Shown: one piece after another, positions 46,232-59,067 of the stretch
Layout of the letters: each line of letters opens with the position of its first letter
Numbering within the stretch: the stretch's first letter is position 1
Source of the DNA: Amaranthus tricolor
Taxonomy: Eukaryota > Streptophyta > Magnoliopsida > Caryophyllales > Amaranthaceae
Assembly: GCF_026212465.1 (NCBI RefSeq)
Contig: NC_080053.1
Coordinates: 19,827,773 to 19,891,772, forward strand
Direction: 5' to 3'
DNA length: 64,000 nucleotides
The notes under the pieces: model-generated
Seen by the model: only the letters and a program-made list of their open reading frames with translations
Database searches by the model: none
What the model was told of the DNA's origin: nothing
Position numbers and translations under genes: made by a program

Positions 46232-46650
46232 AAAAATTGAAAATAATAAAAAAAAACTGGATATCTGGATATCCAGTTTTACAAATACCATGATCTTGAT
46301 CCGATATGCGGTTTATAAACTGGTTATCCAGTCCGAATTATCTAGTTTTCAAAATTCGAATAAATTATCCGGTTTTTAAAATCGAATCGAATATTTTAGA
46401 ATACCCATAATTGTAAGTTCTCTTTTTAGTTAGAATATTATCATTTTGAGATTTTACTTTTATTTGTAGTAGAATTATTTTGCTTTGTATAAAATTAAGA
46501 GGTTTGTAAACTTCTAAATCACAATCAAATAACTTTGTTTAATTGTTTTTCTATATGAATACTAGTTTGGAAAATAAGTTTTGAAGAACACTAAAGTGGG
46601 TATATTTTGCTTTTCTAGCACTAGTTAGGCAAATTATTCCAAGTTTGACC
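45605..46650. mobile_element. Inverted-repeat element with about 85-base TIRs
   Basis: The left end (CAAGTTTGAGAATGATTTGCC, CTAATGTTGGAAAAG, ATTTTCCAAACTAGTATCCAT) is matched by the inverted right end (CAAACTTGGAATAATTTGCC, CTAGTGCTAGAAAAG, ATTTTCCAAACTAGTATTCAT). The centre holds (TA)26 at 46177-46228 and the palindrome AACTGGATATCTGGATATCCAGTT region. No transposase. Confidence 0.7.
46177..46228. repeat. (TA)26 microsatellite
   Basis: Uninterrupted TA run inside the inverted-repeat element. Confidence 0.95.
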
Positions 46651-47006
46651 TATTTAGTTTGTAAAGTTGGGTCATTTTCGTGTCAAAGATCAAGATTTTC
46701 GAGCTATGACTCAATAATTTATTTATTTATTATCATTTATATTTATTGATATTAAATATCAAAATTTTTAATGTGAAAGAGGATTTTTAGTTTTTTAATT
46801 CATTTGAAAAAAGGTTTATTATAAATTTCAATTCATTTGTGTTTTTTATCATTTGTATTTTATGAGATATTAAACTATCATTTATTTTTACTTTTTATTT
46901 TATTAGAAGATTATTATAATCTTTTTTTGCGTTTTAGGTTTAAAATATGTACGTTATTTTTTATTTGAAAATTTGCTTTTAAAATATATTATTATTTTGA
47001 AAAAAG

Positions 47007-47442
47007 TGTCAAAAAGTACCTAATAAAAAATTACTAAAAAGTAACTAATAAAAAAGGTTTTGTCAAAAAATACCTAACAAAATTTTTTCTTTTCTAGAGA
47101 GTACCAGTTAACGTTTTCCTTCAATTGACCGTTAAATATAACAGTTGACTGGTCAAAGTCGAAAATTCTTCTTCTTTATTTTCAGTTTCTTTTCCAATTC
47201 AATAAACTCACTGTCTTCTTCGTCTATTTTTAACTCAAAATCGAAATTAAATTGGAAAAGAAATTGAAGATGAGAAAAAAGAATTTTCGATTTTGATCAG
47301 TCAGCCGTTATATTTGACGGTCAACTGAAAGAAAACGTTACTTGGTAGTCTTTGGAAAAGAAAAAATTTGTTAGGTATTTTTTGGCAAAATTTTTTTATT
47401 AGATAATTTTTGAAAAAAAAAATTTATCAAGTAATTTTGACA
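47007..47442. repeat. MITE, long copy of the family at 40421
   Basis: Arms TGTCAAAAAGTACCTAATAA and, inverted, TGTCAAAATTACTTGATAA; inner arms AATACCTAACAAA, CAGTTAACGTTTTCCTTCA and GTCAAATATAACGGCTGACTG-like sequence. It carries about 140 extra bases in the middle, itself partly palindromic (AATTGGAAAAGAAA with TTTCTTTTCCAATT). Confidence 0.75.
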
Positions 47443-49760
47443 ATTTACTTTATTATTTTTGTTAAAAAATGGTTTTGGAGCTTTCGTGTAATAGTAGTTC
47501 ACAAGGAGAAATCTAATCTTTTCCAAAAGAGTTTGACAGGCTGACAGCTGAGTTCTTCACAAAATCCTAGCTTTATAAAATGACGAATTAGAGATATTAC
47601 TGTTTTAATTTTTTTTAATTAATTTTGAACTATTAATAATAAATTAACTTTTGTTTGATCACTAAAAATAAATCCATCTATTAGATATATTTGTTATAAA
47701 TAAACTCACTTATAGTTCATAATTATCTTTAAAGCTTCTTTGTGTCAAAAATTATAAATAAATAATAGTTTATTGATTTTCACTTATTATACCGAATAGA
47801 CAGGTTTTTTTTTAAAATAACAAATTATAAATTTATTTTCATATGCATCGAGTAAATATTAATTTAGTTTATATATATTTTTCTTGTTCTATCTTTTTTA
47901 AGTTTATTAGTCTCAAATTAGTATAAAAGAGATGGGACCCATATGCAAATTAAATAGAGTAATGATGTCATCATGGTTTCATGAACTGGGCACATTTCCA
48001 AAACTTACTAATCCAAGCAATCACAAAACTTGCATAACAAATTATTTGGAGACTTCTTGACCAACAAGAAAATCTGTATTAGTGTATTTTATATAATATA
48101 ATATAATATAACATAATTCGCCTAAATTAAAATGAAAATAATATTCTCAAGTTATGCATGTGAAAATTAACATTAAAATATAAAACATTAATTACTATAA
48201 ATTATAAAGGAACTTGCTAGGTAAATAATCGTAATTATAAATTTAGTAAATCACACATAAGTATAAGATATACATTTTTTTTGAGTTGAGTACAAGGAAT
48301 ACATAAGTTCATATTTTTAATGATTTTGTTTTCCTTTTTTTTATTCTGATTATTTTATTACTTTTCTTTTTGTCTTTCATGATGTTTTGTAAATCACCGT
48401 TAACGTAGATTTTCTAAGATTATAATTGTAGTAGATTATAATATTATATAATATAATTACGATAGATTAAAATGACAGCCCTCAAATTATGTATGTAAAA
48501 TTTATATAGAATTTGTTTGTTTGATATAGGAAATAAATTCCCAAAAGAATTGCTAATTCTAAGCAATTTATTTGCTTTATTAAATTCCTAAGTCTCTAGA
48601 AAAAAAAATTGTTGGACAAGAGAAAATTTTAAAATCATAAGAATTTCAAATAATCATGGGCGGGAATGATAAATTGATTCTATAGGTGTTGCACTTTCTA
48701 GCAATTCTAAATTCTCATATTTAAAAGAGAAGTTCATTTTATGAATTTTACTATATTTTTCTTTTTGGATATGACCTGTATTTTTTTTACTTGAGTAATC
48801 TCTTTTTTTAACACAATTAAATACTAGCGAAATATATAAATAAAAATCGAAGCAAAAAGATAAATCATAATTAAAAATAATTATAGCAAATTCTATATAG
48901 TACAAATTTAAAAGAAAGCTATAATAATTTTCAAAGGGAATAAACATAAGTAATTTTTATGAAAACTTATATAGAATTTGATGATAGTAAATACAAGTAC
49001 AAGCGTGACAAAATCAAAGAAAAACAACAAAATATTAGAAGTGGACGAAACCGAAGAATGAGTCCTCCAAGCTCAAGAAATCACATAACAATATTTATAT
49101 TCTACATAAACAACATTTTTTTTTTCCTTACTTGCCCCCCAAACACTTTTCACAATTTTACGTATTTGATGAATTGTTTATATCTAGAGTTCTACTTAAC
49201 TAACAATTATATTGATAAATAATACAAAAATTAATTTGAATGCTGTTAAAAATATTACATTTTACTTGCACTCAAACACATTTTTACCTAGCTTTATACA
49301 TTTGTCGGATATTATATATAGAGTAATGCACAATTAATAATTATAAAAAATTGATATTATAAAAATATTTGACCAGATAAATAAAATAAAATCACACATA
49401 AATATATATTTTTTCTCATATGATAACTAAAAGAGATTTAGGTGCAAGTAACAATTAACAAACCTTCCGGTGTAAAGAGTAAAAACTAATTTTCCAAAAA
49501 TACCCTTCTTTCAATTAATCAAAGAGGTCAACAACAATAAAATAGGAAACTCAAACAACAAACAAACACAGAAATCATTTTCTCTCTCCTCAACCTCTAA
49601 TCATCCATCACCGCCGGTGGTTTTCCCGGTGACTTTATCATATGTAATAACTTATCCGGTATTAGAAACCGGTAATCGGTGTAAAGGATTTCCTTTTCTT
49701 CTTATAGTAGTTCTATATTTAGTTGATTTAATCTAAGAAAACAAGGATTTTTAGTATTAA
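47443..49760. other. Intergenic and 5' leader of the ATG18-like gene
   Basis: 47443-49500 is AT-rich with no gene or clear repeat ends. From about 49560 pyrimidine-rich leader sequence (CATTTTCTCTCTCCTCAACC) begins, as in a 5' UTR. A W-box-like GGTCAA is at 49527. I could not place a TATA box with confidence. Confidence 0.4.
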
Positions 49761-52700
49761 ATGAAACATCAGCAAACAAAGGGGATTAATAAAACGAATG
49801 GATTTTCCCGTAATTCTTTCAAGTTTATCTCATCTTGTATCAAGACTGTTTCTTCTGGTGTTCGGTCAGCCAGTGCATCTGTTGCCGCTTCTATTTCTTC
49901 TGATTCCCATGATATCAAAGACCAGGTTTTTTAATAATAAACTTGTAATTTTAAGTTTTAGTTGCTTAATTTCACTTGGGTTTGTCTTTAAATGTTCAAT
50001 TTTGTGATTATAATTGTTGATTTTGTGGTTGATTGATTGAATTAGTAGTATTGTGTAGTTTTATGATAATGGGGTGCTTTAAGGTTGTTTCTTTGGATAA
50101 TACCTAATTGTTTGTGTTGGTGTTTGCGGTGGATGCTTTGTTGATGAAGATTGTGATAATATTATGTGAATATTTTTTGTATTGGGTGGTTTGAGGATGA
50201 TCATTTTGAATGTTTATTGATGCCTCAATTTTGAAATCATCATCATCATCCCATGAGTGGAGGAATTGAGTTGTTGTTCAATGAATTGGGTTTGTGTAAA
50301 TTGAGAGGAGATTAGTTTTATGGATTGATTAAAGGGTTGCAAATGAGATTGCTTTGGTGGGTCTTTTTTCTTTGTAGATGGTTGCACTTGAAGTTATGGA
50401 AGCAATCATTGAAGTGGAAATGGTTGAAGGGTTGATCAAGGGTGTTAGTGTTGACCATAGAAATTTTCAAACCTATAAGTTACATAAAAAGATGCAAGAA
50501 ATATGGAACATTTTATTTATTGATCAATGGATTACAAATGAGGTTGCATTGTTTTTTTTTTTGTATTTTTTTCTAATTCTTCGTGAGATGTTTTTATGCT
50601 TAAGTCATGCTAGTGATTATGAAACGGGTTCGTGTTTAGTTTGAAAGAATGGTTTTCAAATTGATCAAGGAATTGGATATTGCATCACCTTGTTGCTGGT
50701 TTATATGTTAGAATTTGAAGTTGTGGAAGCTTTTATTAAGTGGGTTTTGCTTAATTTGCAAGGAGAATGGTTTTAAAATTGGTCGGGGGGTCACATTCAC
50801 GAATGAGTTTGCAATGTTGGATTTTTAAGAGCCTTATATGCAGAAATACATGCTACTTGAGGTTCGTATATTCTGAGATGTATTCGATGAAGTCATCCGC
50901 AACCTGCAATATATTCTATGTTGATTCGTAATTTTATCAAGAGTTTTGCATCATATAAACTTAGTTATCTTAAACAGGCATTGTATAGCTTATTATAGGT
51001 TTTAAAGTAAGTAGACATGACCTGCCATAGGAGTAACCTTGCTGCAAATTTAAAAATGTGTTGATGATTTGGTTTTGAATATGATTGAATATGGGAAAAT
51101 CTACAAGAAGAGAACATAAAACATATTACAAAAAGAGAACATAAAACATGTTTAGCTTTCCAATTGCTTGTGTTTGTTATATTGTTTTGCACTTTTTCAT
51201 AACAAAAAGTTGGTTTAACTCTTTTCGTCGTGTTAACATTTCTTTTCGCATTATTTCATTGGTACGCTTGATTATGTATAAGAGGTGTTATTTTTCATGA
51301 TGAAACAGGTGCTATGGGCTTGCTTCGACAAGATAGAAGTCAGTCCAACTATCTTCAAGCGTGTTCTATTGCTTGGGTATGCCAATGGTTTCCAAGTACT
51401 CGATGTGGATGATGCCTCTGTTGTCACTGAGCTGGTTTCAAAGCGTGATGGCCCTTGTACATTTTTGCAAATACAACCATTCCCTGCAAAGTCTGAAGGT
51501 TGTGAAGGATTTAGGGCATCCCATCCTTTACTTCTAGTTGCAGCAGGCGATGAAGCCAATGTTCCGAATCTTACTCATAGAAGAGATGGGTTGGTTAGAG
51601 ATGGCTATGTTGAATCACAAACAGGGAATGTGGTCTATTCTCCAACTGCTGTTCGTTTTTATTCACTGAAGTCTCACGACTATGTTCATGTTCTCAGATT
51701 TCGTTCTGCTGTTTATACTGTTAGATGCAGTCCTCGTATTGTTGCTGTCGGACTTGCTTCGCAAGTGAGCACTACCTTATCTTAGACTCATGATGATTAA
51801 CTTCCAAATTGTGCTGCTAGCCTGATAATATCCCATTTCAAATTTTTTATGAACTTATGATTTCCTTTCTCATTATAATTTTTGTTGGTCTCACTTCTGC
51901 ATGATTTTTTTTTATTTGAAAACAAGTTTAGACAATGGCCAGGTGCTACTGTTAGAGTGGTGATCTGTTCAATGCATATCTATTTTTCTACGCCTCACTT
52001 GTAGAGTTGGAAGGTTTCTAAGTTATTGCTAAGCCATCACAGACTATACTTTGGTGATAATGTGTTGTTTTGTAATATGTAGCTTTCTACTTGGAGATTA
52101 TCCGGTCTATTTGTTTGTCATAATTTCTGGTTTTTCTTTGGTTTCATAGTGTTGATTGATTGACAAAATCTGAATCGACTATTATCTTATATTTGTCAAG
52201 TATTTTGCTTTTTTTTTTTTTCAAACAACCCGAATCAGCTCCCAATTTGAATTGGTTTTAGGCTTAACATGAATTCTTACCCTAGTAAATTAACTAGTGT
52301 TTATTTTTGCTAATATTGAATAATTCGTTCATCACTTCTAACTTGAGTCAATTTAATTTGTTAAAATTTTTCAAAATATTTTTCTCCATAATATGTGGGA
52401 TACATTTTAAGTGAAAGAACATGATATAAGTGCATCTTGAACTAAATTTTTTTGAGACGGACACAATATAATAGGTATACTTTTTTGATGTTGGAGACGA
52501 AAGTTAAGATTAATTTTACATTTGCAGATCGTGAGTTAAGAACGAAAGGTACCAATGATTTAGGTTGATATTTTGATTGACCTGAAAGGCAATAGGAGTT
52601 TAATAATCATTCTAGAAAAGTAATTAATTAATTAAGGCACTGAGGCAATGTGATGTTTTTATTTACTATGTACTAATATTTATGCAAGTTTTTTAGCTGA

Positions 52701-55700
52701 AAATTGTTTTTCAATTGGCAAATATTTTCTAAAAAAAGAAGGGGAATGAGCAAAGAAAAAGTTATCTAAATGTCTACTATTAATAACATATATTTTTGAA
52801 TACTTGCAGATATATTGCTTTGATGCGCTCACGCTTGAGAATAAATTCAGTGTCTTGACTTATCCAGTCCCTCAAATGGCTAGCCCGGGAATGGTCGGTA
52901 TCAATGTCGGTTATGGTCCCCTGGCTGTTGGTCCTAGGTGGTTAGCTTATGCTTCTAATAACCCCTTATTAACTAATACAGGGCGGTTAAGTCCTCAAAA
53001 TCTTACTCCGTCTCCTGGTGTAAGCCCTTCCACATCTCCAAGCAGTGGGAATTTGGTGGCTAGGTATGCTATGGAGTCAAGCAAGCAGTTGGCTGCAGGG
53101 CTGATTAATATCGGTGACATGGGATACAAGACATTCTCTAAGTACTGTAATGAACTTCTTCCAGATGGTTCTAATTCTCCTGTTACTACCAGTTCTGGCT
53201 GGAGAGTCAACAAGACTTCAGCTCATTCACCCGAGACAGATACCGCTGGCATGGTGAGTCTTCTTGATTGTTTGATGGCGAACACGCAAGATCGATCATT
53301 TTGTAGGCTTTGGTTAATTTTTTTGCTTCGATGTGACGTGTTTGTGTTGATTGTTGCAGGTGGTTGTTAAAGATTTTGTTTCTAAAGCTGTTATAGCACA
53401 GTTTCGGGCACATACAAGCCCAATTTCAGCTCTTTGTTTTGATCCTAGTGGGACACTTCTCGTGACTGCATCAATACATGGTAATAATATAAACATCTTC
53501 CGAATAATGCCCTCCTCGTCAAACAATGCTGCAAGTAGTCAAAGCTACAATTGGACTTCATCTCATGTGCATCTGTACAAGCTTCATCGTGGAATCACTT
53601 CAGCAGTATGTTTAAATTGCATCTATCGTTTATATTTTGTTGCTATGTTTATTTGTTCACTTTACACTCACCTTTAAATAATACTCGATCGGTCCTAATC
53701 ATTTTGTTACATTTCCATATTTGGAAAAGGTCCCACCCACTTCGTCCGTCTCCTTTCCTCTTACAACAAGTCTCGTATGAGACGTCTGACCGTGAGACGA
53801 GCCCATACAATCAGCCCATTAGTAAAAAAACCTTAAAAAATCTCAATTCACACTTATACAGGAAGCAATTTTTTTTTAGAGTTTGGGCTGACCCAAGAGA
53901 CGGCCTCATCAACGAATTATTGTTCCTCTTATCTTTAGCTCCAGATTGAGTGTCCCGCAAAATCTTTTGCGTGTGCTAATTTATTGTCTTTGTTTCCCAG
54001 GTTATTCAAGATATTTGTTTCAGTCAATATAGCCAATGGGTAGCTATAATCTCTTCTAAAGGGACTTGCCACATATTTGTTTTGTCTCCTTTTGGCGGTG
54101 AGTGTGGGCTTCAAGTTCAAAATTCCCATATTGACGGGCCAACACTTGTTCCTGTATTATCTTTACCATGGTGGTCTACTTCATCTTATACTATCAATCA
54201 GCAGTCTCTTTCTGCTCCTCCGCCGCCTCCAGCTACTCTCTCTGTGGTTAGTAGAATAAGAACGGGCAACTCTGGGTGGCTCAACACGGTCAGCAGTGCT
54301 GCTTCTTCTGCAGCCGGAATCGGCTCTGTGCAATCTTCTGCTATTTCTGCTGTTTTCCACTTGTCGATGCCTAGTCCCTTGCGGCCTGCTCGCACAAACT
54401 CCTTGGAGCACCTTTTGGTTTACTCCCCTTCCGGCCATCTTATTCAATACGGACTTTTCCCATCTATTGGGGTTGAGACAGGGAATAAGGCTTCAAAACC
54501 TGGGACGGGTTCACTGGTGCAAATACAAGATGAAGATTTAAGGGTGAAATCCGAAGCCATTCATTGGTGGGATGTTTGCCGAAGAGCAGATTGGCCAGAG
54601 AGAGAGGAGTGCATCAAGGGGTTAGCATTTGGCAGAAAAGATCTTTCAGCTATGTCCTTAAAGGTTTCTGAATCTGAAAAAATTGATAATGTTAGAAAAG
54701 ACGAAGAGCTGTCTGAACAATCCACTTTGTATCTATCCAATGCAGAAGTACAAATGAACCATGGAAGAATTCAGACCTGGAAAAATTCCAAGGTATGTCT
54801 TTGCTTGTTTGATTCGCTAGTTTCTCTTGTTTATCTACACCTTCTTTACCTTGTTTAATTATTCAGTATTCTTTTAACTTCGCTTTCTGGCCTGTAGATA
54901 CATTTCTTTGCTATGAATTCTGTGGTCAGCGACAGTCAGAATTTTTCAGCTGAAGATGTTGGTGGTGAAATTGAAATTGAGAAGATCCCACTTCTCGAAA
55001 TTGAAATAAAACGGAAGGATTTATTACCTGTTTTTGATTACTTCCGCCAAGTGAAGCCTGATTGGAACAACAGGTATAAAGATACCCGTGTAATTGATTG
55101 CTCTTTCCATTATTACTCGTCTAATGACATTTACATCTCTCCTAGCACTGCATTGCAACATCCAACATTATTAATCACTTGGCATTATTTGGTATCCAAA
55201 GCTTGCTTTAGTCATATTTATAGTTGTTACCTAAATCACATTTCTATGGTGGGACCATTCCATGGATCCTCCCCCTGTGGGACACTTTGTGCACCAGACT
55301 ACCCTTTTTTGATGATAATATATAGATCTTTGTTGCATTTTGGTACGTATGTATGGGAGGATTTTTTTTGGGTGACGATTCTATATGTTTATTTATTTAT
55401 TTTTGGGCATGGGGCACATACATCTGTCGATGTCTCTTAGGGGGCTTGTTTTTCGGGGGATATCTGACCACTCCGTAGGTCACCACTTCAAGTCGGCTCT
55501 GATACCATTGTTATAGAATAAACTAGAGAACTCACCCAAAAGATTAGCCTAGTAGGTAAGAGAGTCCATTTACTTTATAAACCCCACATTGGTTGCCCCT
55601 ACGACGTGGGACAAAGTCCCATAACCTTGTAATAGCCTCAAATCCAATCCATTGCAGTTTGCAATTTTCCCTTGTTTTATGGTGGTTTTACTTTTACCTT

Positions 55701-58168
55701 CACTTTCCATGCATGTTGCTTAAAAGTTTCTTTGTTGGGTTTTAAAATAGAGATGCTATAAAATGGGCTTAGTTTTAGTGAGGGAGTAACAGTGTAGAGC
55801 TTTGTAAGAGAATTCAGTGACGGGTATATGACTATAATCAAGTGCTACAGAATGGTGACTTTTACTTATGTACAGATACCAGGTGTTGCAGAGAAAATAA
55901 GGGAAGAGTGATGGATCTGTTCTTTTCATTTGGTTCTGGATTGGAGTGAGAGTAGGAGATAGAAACGGTGGGATTCTATTATGGTTTATTTCTAATAAAC
56001 CAAATCCTTCCAGCTCACATCTTCGTTCCCTTCCCGACCCCTTGCTATTTCATTTTAAACATGATGGTATACTCTTATTGGCATATTTCCTTAATGTAGA
56101 TCTCTTGGATGTGAAGTAGTTGGAGACCGTAGTTTCTCTTGAATTATGTGACAACCTTACAAGATCTTATATGATGAGCAATTAATTTATTAAATGCGCA
56201 TTTCTTTTTCTTCTTTCATTATTGAAAATTTAATTTTGTTTTAGGGGCGCAAATGGGGAAGTATATCCTACTTCCATTTCCGAAGCACATTTGGCAAAAG
56301 ACAAGTATCCATCTCCAGCTTTGGTCCATGCTGAACCTGTACATAATTCACAGTTTGGTAAGAATATTTTTTAAGCTAGTTTTGTTTATCCTTATTTGCT
56401 TCCGTGCTCTAAATGGTCCGTTACGCTTCTGTCTCAGGATCGTTTGTACCAGCTGCCGAGAAGGATATCATCAAGTCTTATTTGGGAGTTGCCCAAAACC
56501 CAATGGCTAAGAATGCGATAGCGGTTTCTTCCACTTTTCCTGCTCCTTTACTGACACAAAGCTCAATAAGCGACACTTCCTCCATGGAAATTTCTCCACC
56601 GGAAAATAGTTGCCTTGTAAATAGTCCGTCCCCTGTAACAAACCCATCACTTTCAGCTGAAAGAGCTAATACAAAGGACGTTCAATCGTCCAGCAGTGAT
56701 GGAGGCAGTGAAGCTTCAAACGTTAGTTCTAACCGTTCTGATTTTAGTATGAACGTTGCTGATGAAAGCTCTGTCCCAGACCCGCTAGATTTTGCGGGTT
56801 ATTTCCAAGAGGAATATTGTAAAGCTGCTCCTCTTGATGAAAGTCATGAGCTGTCGGAAGTTGTTACTGATATAGATAGTAGCAGCAGTCCCCGTGAGAA
56901 AGAGAAGTCTGAAGAAGATGGCGAGAACGATGAATTACTTGGAGGTGTTTTTGACTTTTCTGAAGAAGGTATGAACTTATAGCTCACCTAATTTTAAGTG
57001 CTAATTATATTCCCGATACAGCATCTGACCTGATATGCTTTACTTGAATTTCTTACAAAAACATAATTGAATGTTCTGAGTTGACATTTGACATGGTATA
57101 TGTGGTCTAGATAACGGACTGAAAGACGGATATTCCGTATTGTCTAGTCTTGAACTGTTTTAATTTCTTTGCCGTATCATTTTAGTACCATTATTGTAAG
57201 CAGGCGAAGCCATGGAGAACTCTGTGATCTAAAATTTTAAAGGGCATATGGACGAATATAAAAATTTCATGTGGGGTCTTGGTGAGATCATTCTCAATGG
57301 TTGTCTTGTTTGGTTTGGATAAAGAGTACGTCCGACCTCTATATACTCCAATATTTCGTGATTGAACGTGGGGATTGTATTCTCATTTGTCACAACCAAG
57401 CATAATCGAGCACAGTGAAAACTCAATTCACTTCAAGTTGACATGAAAGACAAAATCTTTTCAGAGTAGATTTCTATTTGATGGTCATATTTTCTTTGTA
57501 TCCTTTTGTGGTGTATGATTGAGTCCAATTGGTGGTATTGACAATAGTAGGGTCTAAAGTGGGCATAAAATTGCTTTATTGTTAGACACAAAAACTCATG
57601 CCCAAGTTTTCAAGTCCTGGTAACTGTTTAGATTTTCGTTTTGTCTTCATAAAAATCCTTGCAGACTATATCAAAACGGCTCAATCATGTGTACTATTTA
57701 TTTAGTATCAAGGGCTAATTGGAAACAACCGTTTTGTTATCACCGACAAGGATAAGGTTGGGTACATCTGACCTCCAAACACCGCTTAGATGGAAGGCAC
57801 TTAAAAGGCATTGGGATGATAGAATGTTGTTGTACACATCCATGCGGAATGTGAAACTAAACAACTTGTGCATTAGAGAATGAATGATATGGGTCCATTT
57901 AGGCTACTAATAATTTTGCATATTTGTTCAATAAGATGAAATTTATATATGTAACTTCCGATTAGGCGCTCGCTAATTGTTTTATTTAGCACTTTTAACC
58001 TTTTCGTGATGAGAGTATTGGTCTGCATTCTTTCTCATCCTTCCCAGACCCTGCGTTGGGCGAGATTCATTGGGATGATGATGATGATGTTGTTGAATTG
58101 TTTGGATAAGAACGTTAAGTGAAGAATGATGATGAATCTAACTTGATCGCGTATTCTTTGTAGGATGA
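49761..58168 (+). CDS. ATG18: Autophagy-related protein 18g/18h-like (PROPPIN with BCAS3 domain)
   Basis: Predicted exons: 49761-49925, 51309-51764, 52810-53253, 53360-53605, 54001-54792, 54898-55073, 56245-56357, 56438-56968, 58164-58168; about 975 aa. All introns are GT-AG with consistent phase. The start NSFKFISSCIKTVSSGVRS is the conserved N-terminus of this subfamily. WD-type blades follow (QVLDVDDASVVTELVSKRDG, AQFRAHTSPISALCFDPSG, DICFSQYSQWVAIISSKGT). The phosphoinositide motif is LHRG in YKLHRGITSA, the plant f/g/h variant of FRRG. Then come a Pro/Ser-rich loop, the BCAS3 domain (LEHLLVYSPSGHLIQYGL, AIHWWDVCRRADWPERE) and an acidic tail. Family role: PI3P-binding on autophagic and endosomal membranes. 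The final exon is inferred: splicing gives FSEEG then TGA; reading through the donor would add three residues and stop at 56980-56982. Confidence 0.9.
53690..53905. repeat. Possible MITE fragment in ATG18 intron 4
   Basis: Contains GTCTCGTATGAGAC and GAGACGGCCTCAT and GTTTGGGCTGACCC phrases that recur in plant inverted-repeat elements. No terminal repeat could be defined. Confidence 0.3.
55470..55640 (-). repeat. TRIM or small LTR fragment in ATG18 intron 6
   Basis: On the minus strand a short LTR-like sequence (TATAAAGTAAATGGACTCTC, GGGTGAGTTCTCTAG, ending TATAACA at 55509) is followed by TGGTATCAGAGCC (55495-55507), a perfect tRNA-Met primer site. No second repeat found. The antisense frame over it is not a gene. 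Confidence 0.55.
57740..57830 (+). repeat. SINE 3'-end remnant, ATG18 intron 8
   Basis: AAGGTTGGGTACATCTGACC, then GATGGAAGGCACTTAAAAGG and GGGATGATAGAATGTTGTTG, the order and wording of common plant SINE tails. Confidence 0.45.
58045..58095 (+). repeat. Second SINE 3'-end remnant, ATG18 intron 8
   Basis: CCCAGACCCTGCGTTGGGCG, then TTGGGATGATGATGATGATG and TTGTTG. It ends 69 bases before the inferred last exon. Confidence 0.4.
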
Positions 58169-58722
58169 GAAGCAAGCCGGAGTCGACTCTCCTCATGCTA
58201 GATGTCCGCAAATCGGAGGATGTTCGATACAAGTAATTTTATCGTTTTGTCCATCGAAGCCATTAAATATTGGTTGTGTTCAACAGACTTATCATTCTTG
58301 GGGGTTCAATGTATATTGATTTCTTCTTTTTTTCATAACTTTTGTGTTAATGCATTGCTACCAAAAGCAAGTGCTTCTTGTTATCCATTCTTCTAGTTTT
58401 ACTTGTACATGTTGTAGATTTATTAGTTCCACTAATTTCTGTGATCATATCTTCTTTTAATCTTATGTAACATTAAATTCTTCTTTAATCAAAACAAGAG
58501 AAAAATTAGAAATAAAAAAAAAGAAACAAAAATGTTTGGATGATTTTTTCGTTGTGCTTACCATATACTAATCAAATATCTTATTTCTTTATTTATTAAT
58601 GTTTTTTTCTTTATTTATGTCTTTATGTATTCAATTATTAACATAATAGCAATTAAATTATTACCATTTTGGTTACTTTTTTCATGTGTTCCTTTTTTCT
58701 TAAAATTGGTGAGGAATTAAAA

Positions 58723-59067
58723 AAAATTATCAATGGTACCCCGAGTTTTGACACTTTATCAATGGTACCTTTAAGTTTTTTTTATCATCAATGGTGCCCT
58801 CGTATTATTGAGCGTTTTACAACCGTAATCTTTTTTAACTTTTTCTGTCCAAAATCGTTAAAAAAAACATTAACTTTCTTTTATGTTTTGAACTGAAAAA
58901 TAAAAGATAAAGAAAAAAAGTTAACGATTTTGGACGATTTTAGACAGAAAAAGTTTTAAAAGGTTACGGTTATAAATGCTCAATAGTACAAGGGTCCATT
59001 GATAAATAAAAAAATTTAGAATATTATTGATAAAGTGTCAAAACTCAAGGGTACCATTGACAATTTT
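58723..59067. repeat. Hairpin MITE (345 bp)
   Basis: Nearly the whole element is palindromic: AAATTATCAATGGTACCCC, GAGTTTTGACACTTTATCAA on the left and TTGATAAAGTGTCAAAACTC, GGGTACCATTGACAATTTT on the right, meeting at GTTAACGATTTTGGACGATTTT-type inner arms. Confidence 0.8.

Noticed and set aside
51272..51559. Minus-strand ORF over ATG18 exon 2
   Set aside because: Shadow of a strongly coding plus-strand exon.
54913..55440. Long open frame extending ATG18 exon 6
   Set aside because: Coding similarity stops at 55073, where a good GT donor lies; the remainder includes LTR-like sequence.
57203..57232. Alternative acceptor giving a GEAMENSVI-type ending for the ATG18-like protein
   Set aside because: In phase but weak; no resemblance to the family C-terminus.
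58045..58110. Alternative last exon of the ATG18-like gene (acceptor TTCCCAG then a Asp-rich tail)
   Set aside because: The sequence is a SINE tail remnant and the family ending FSEEG is reached by the 58164 acceptor.
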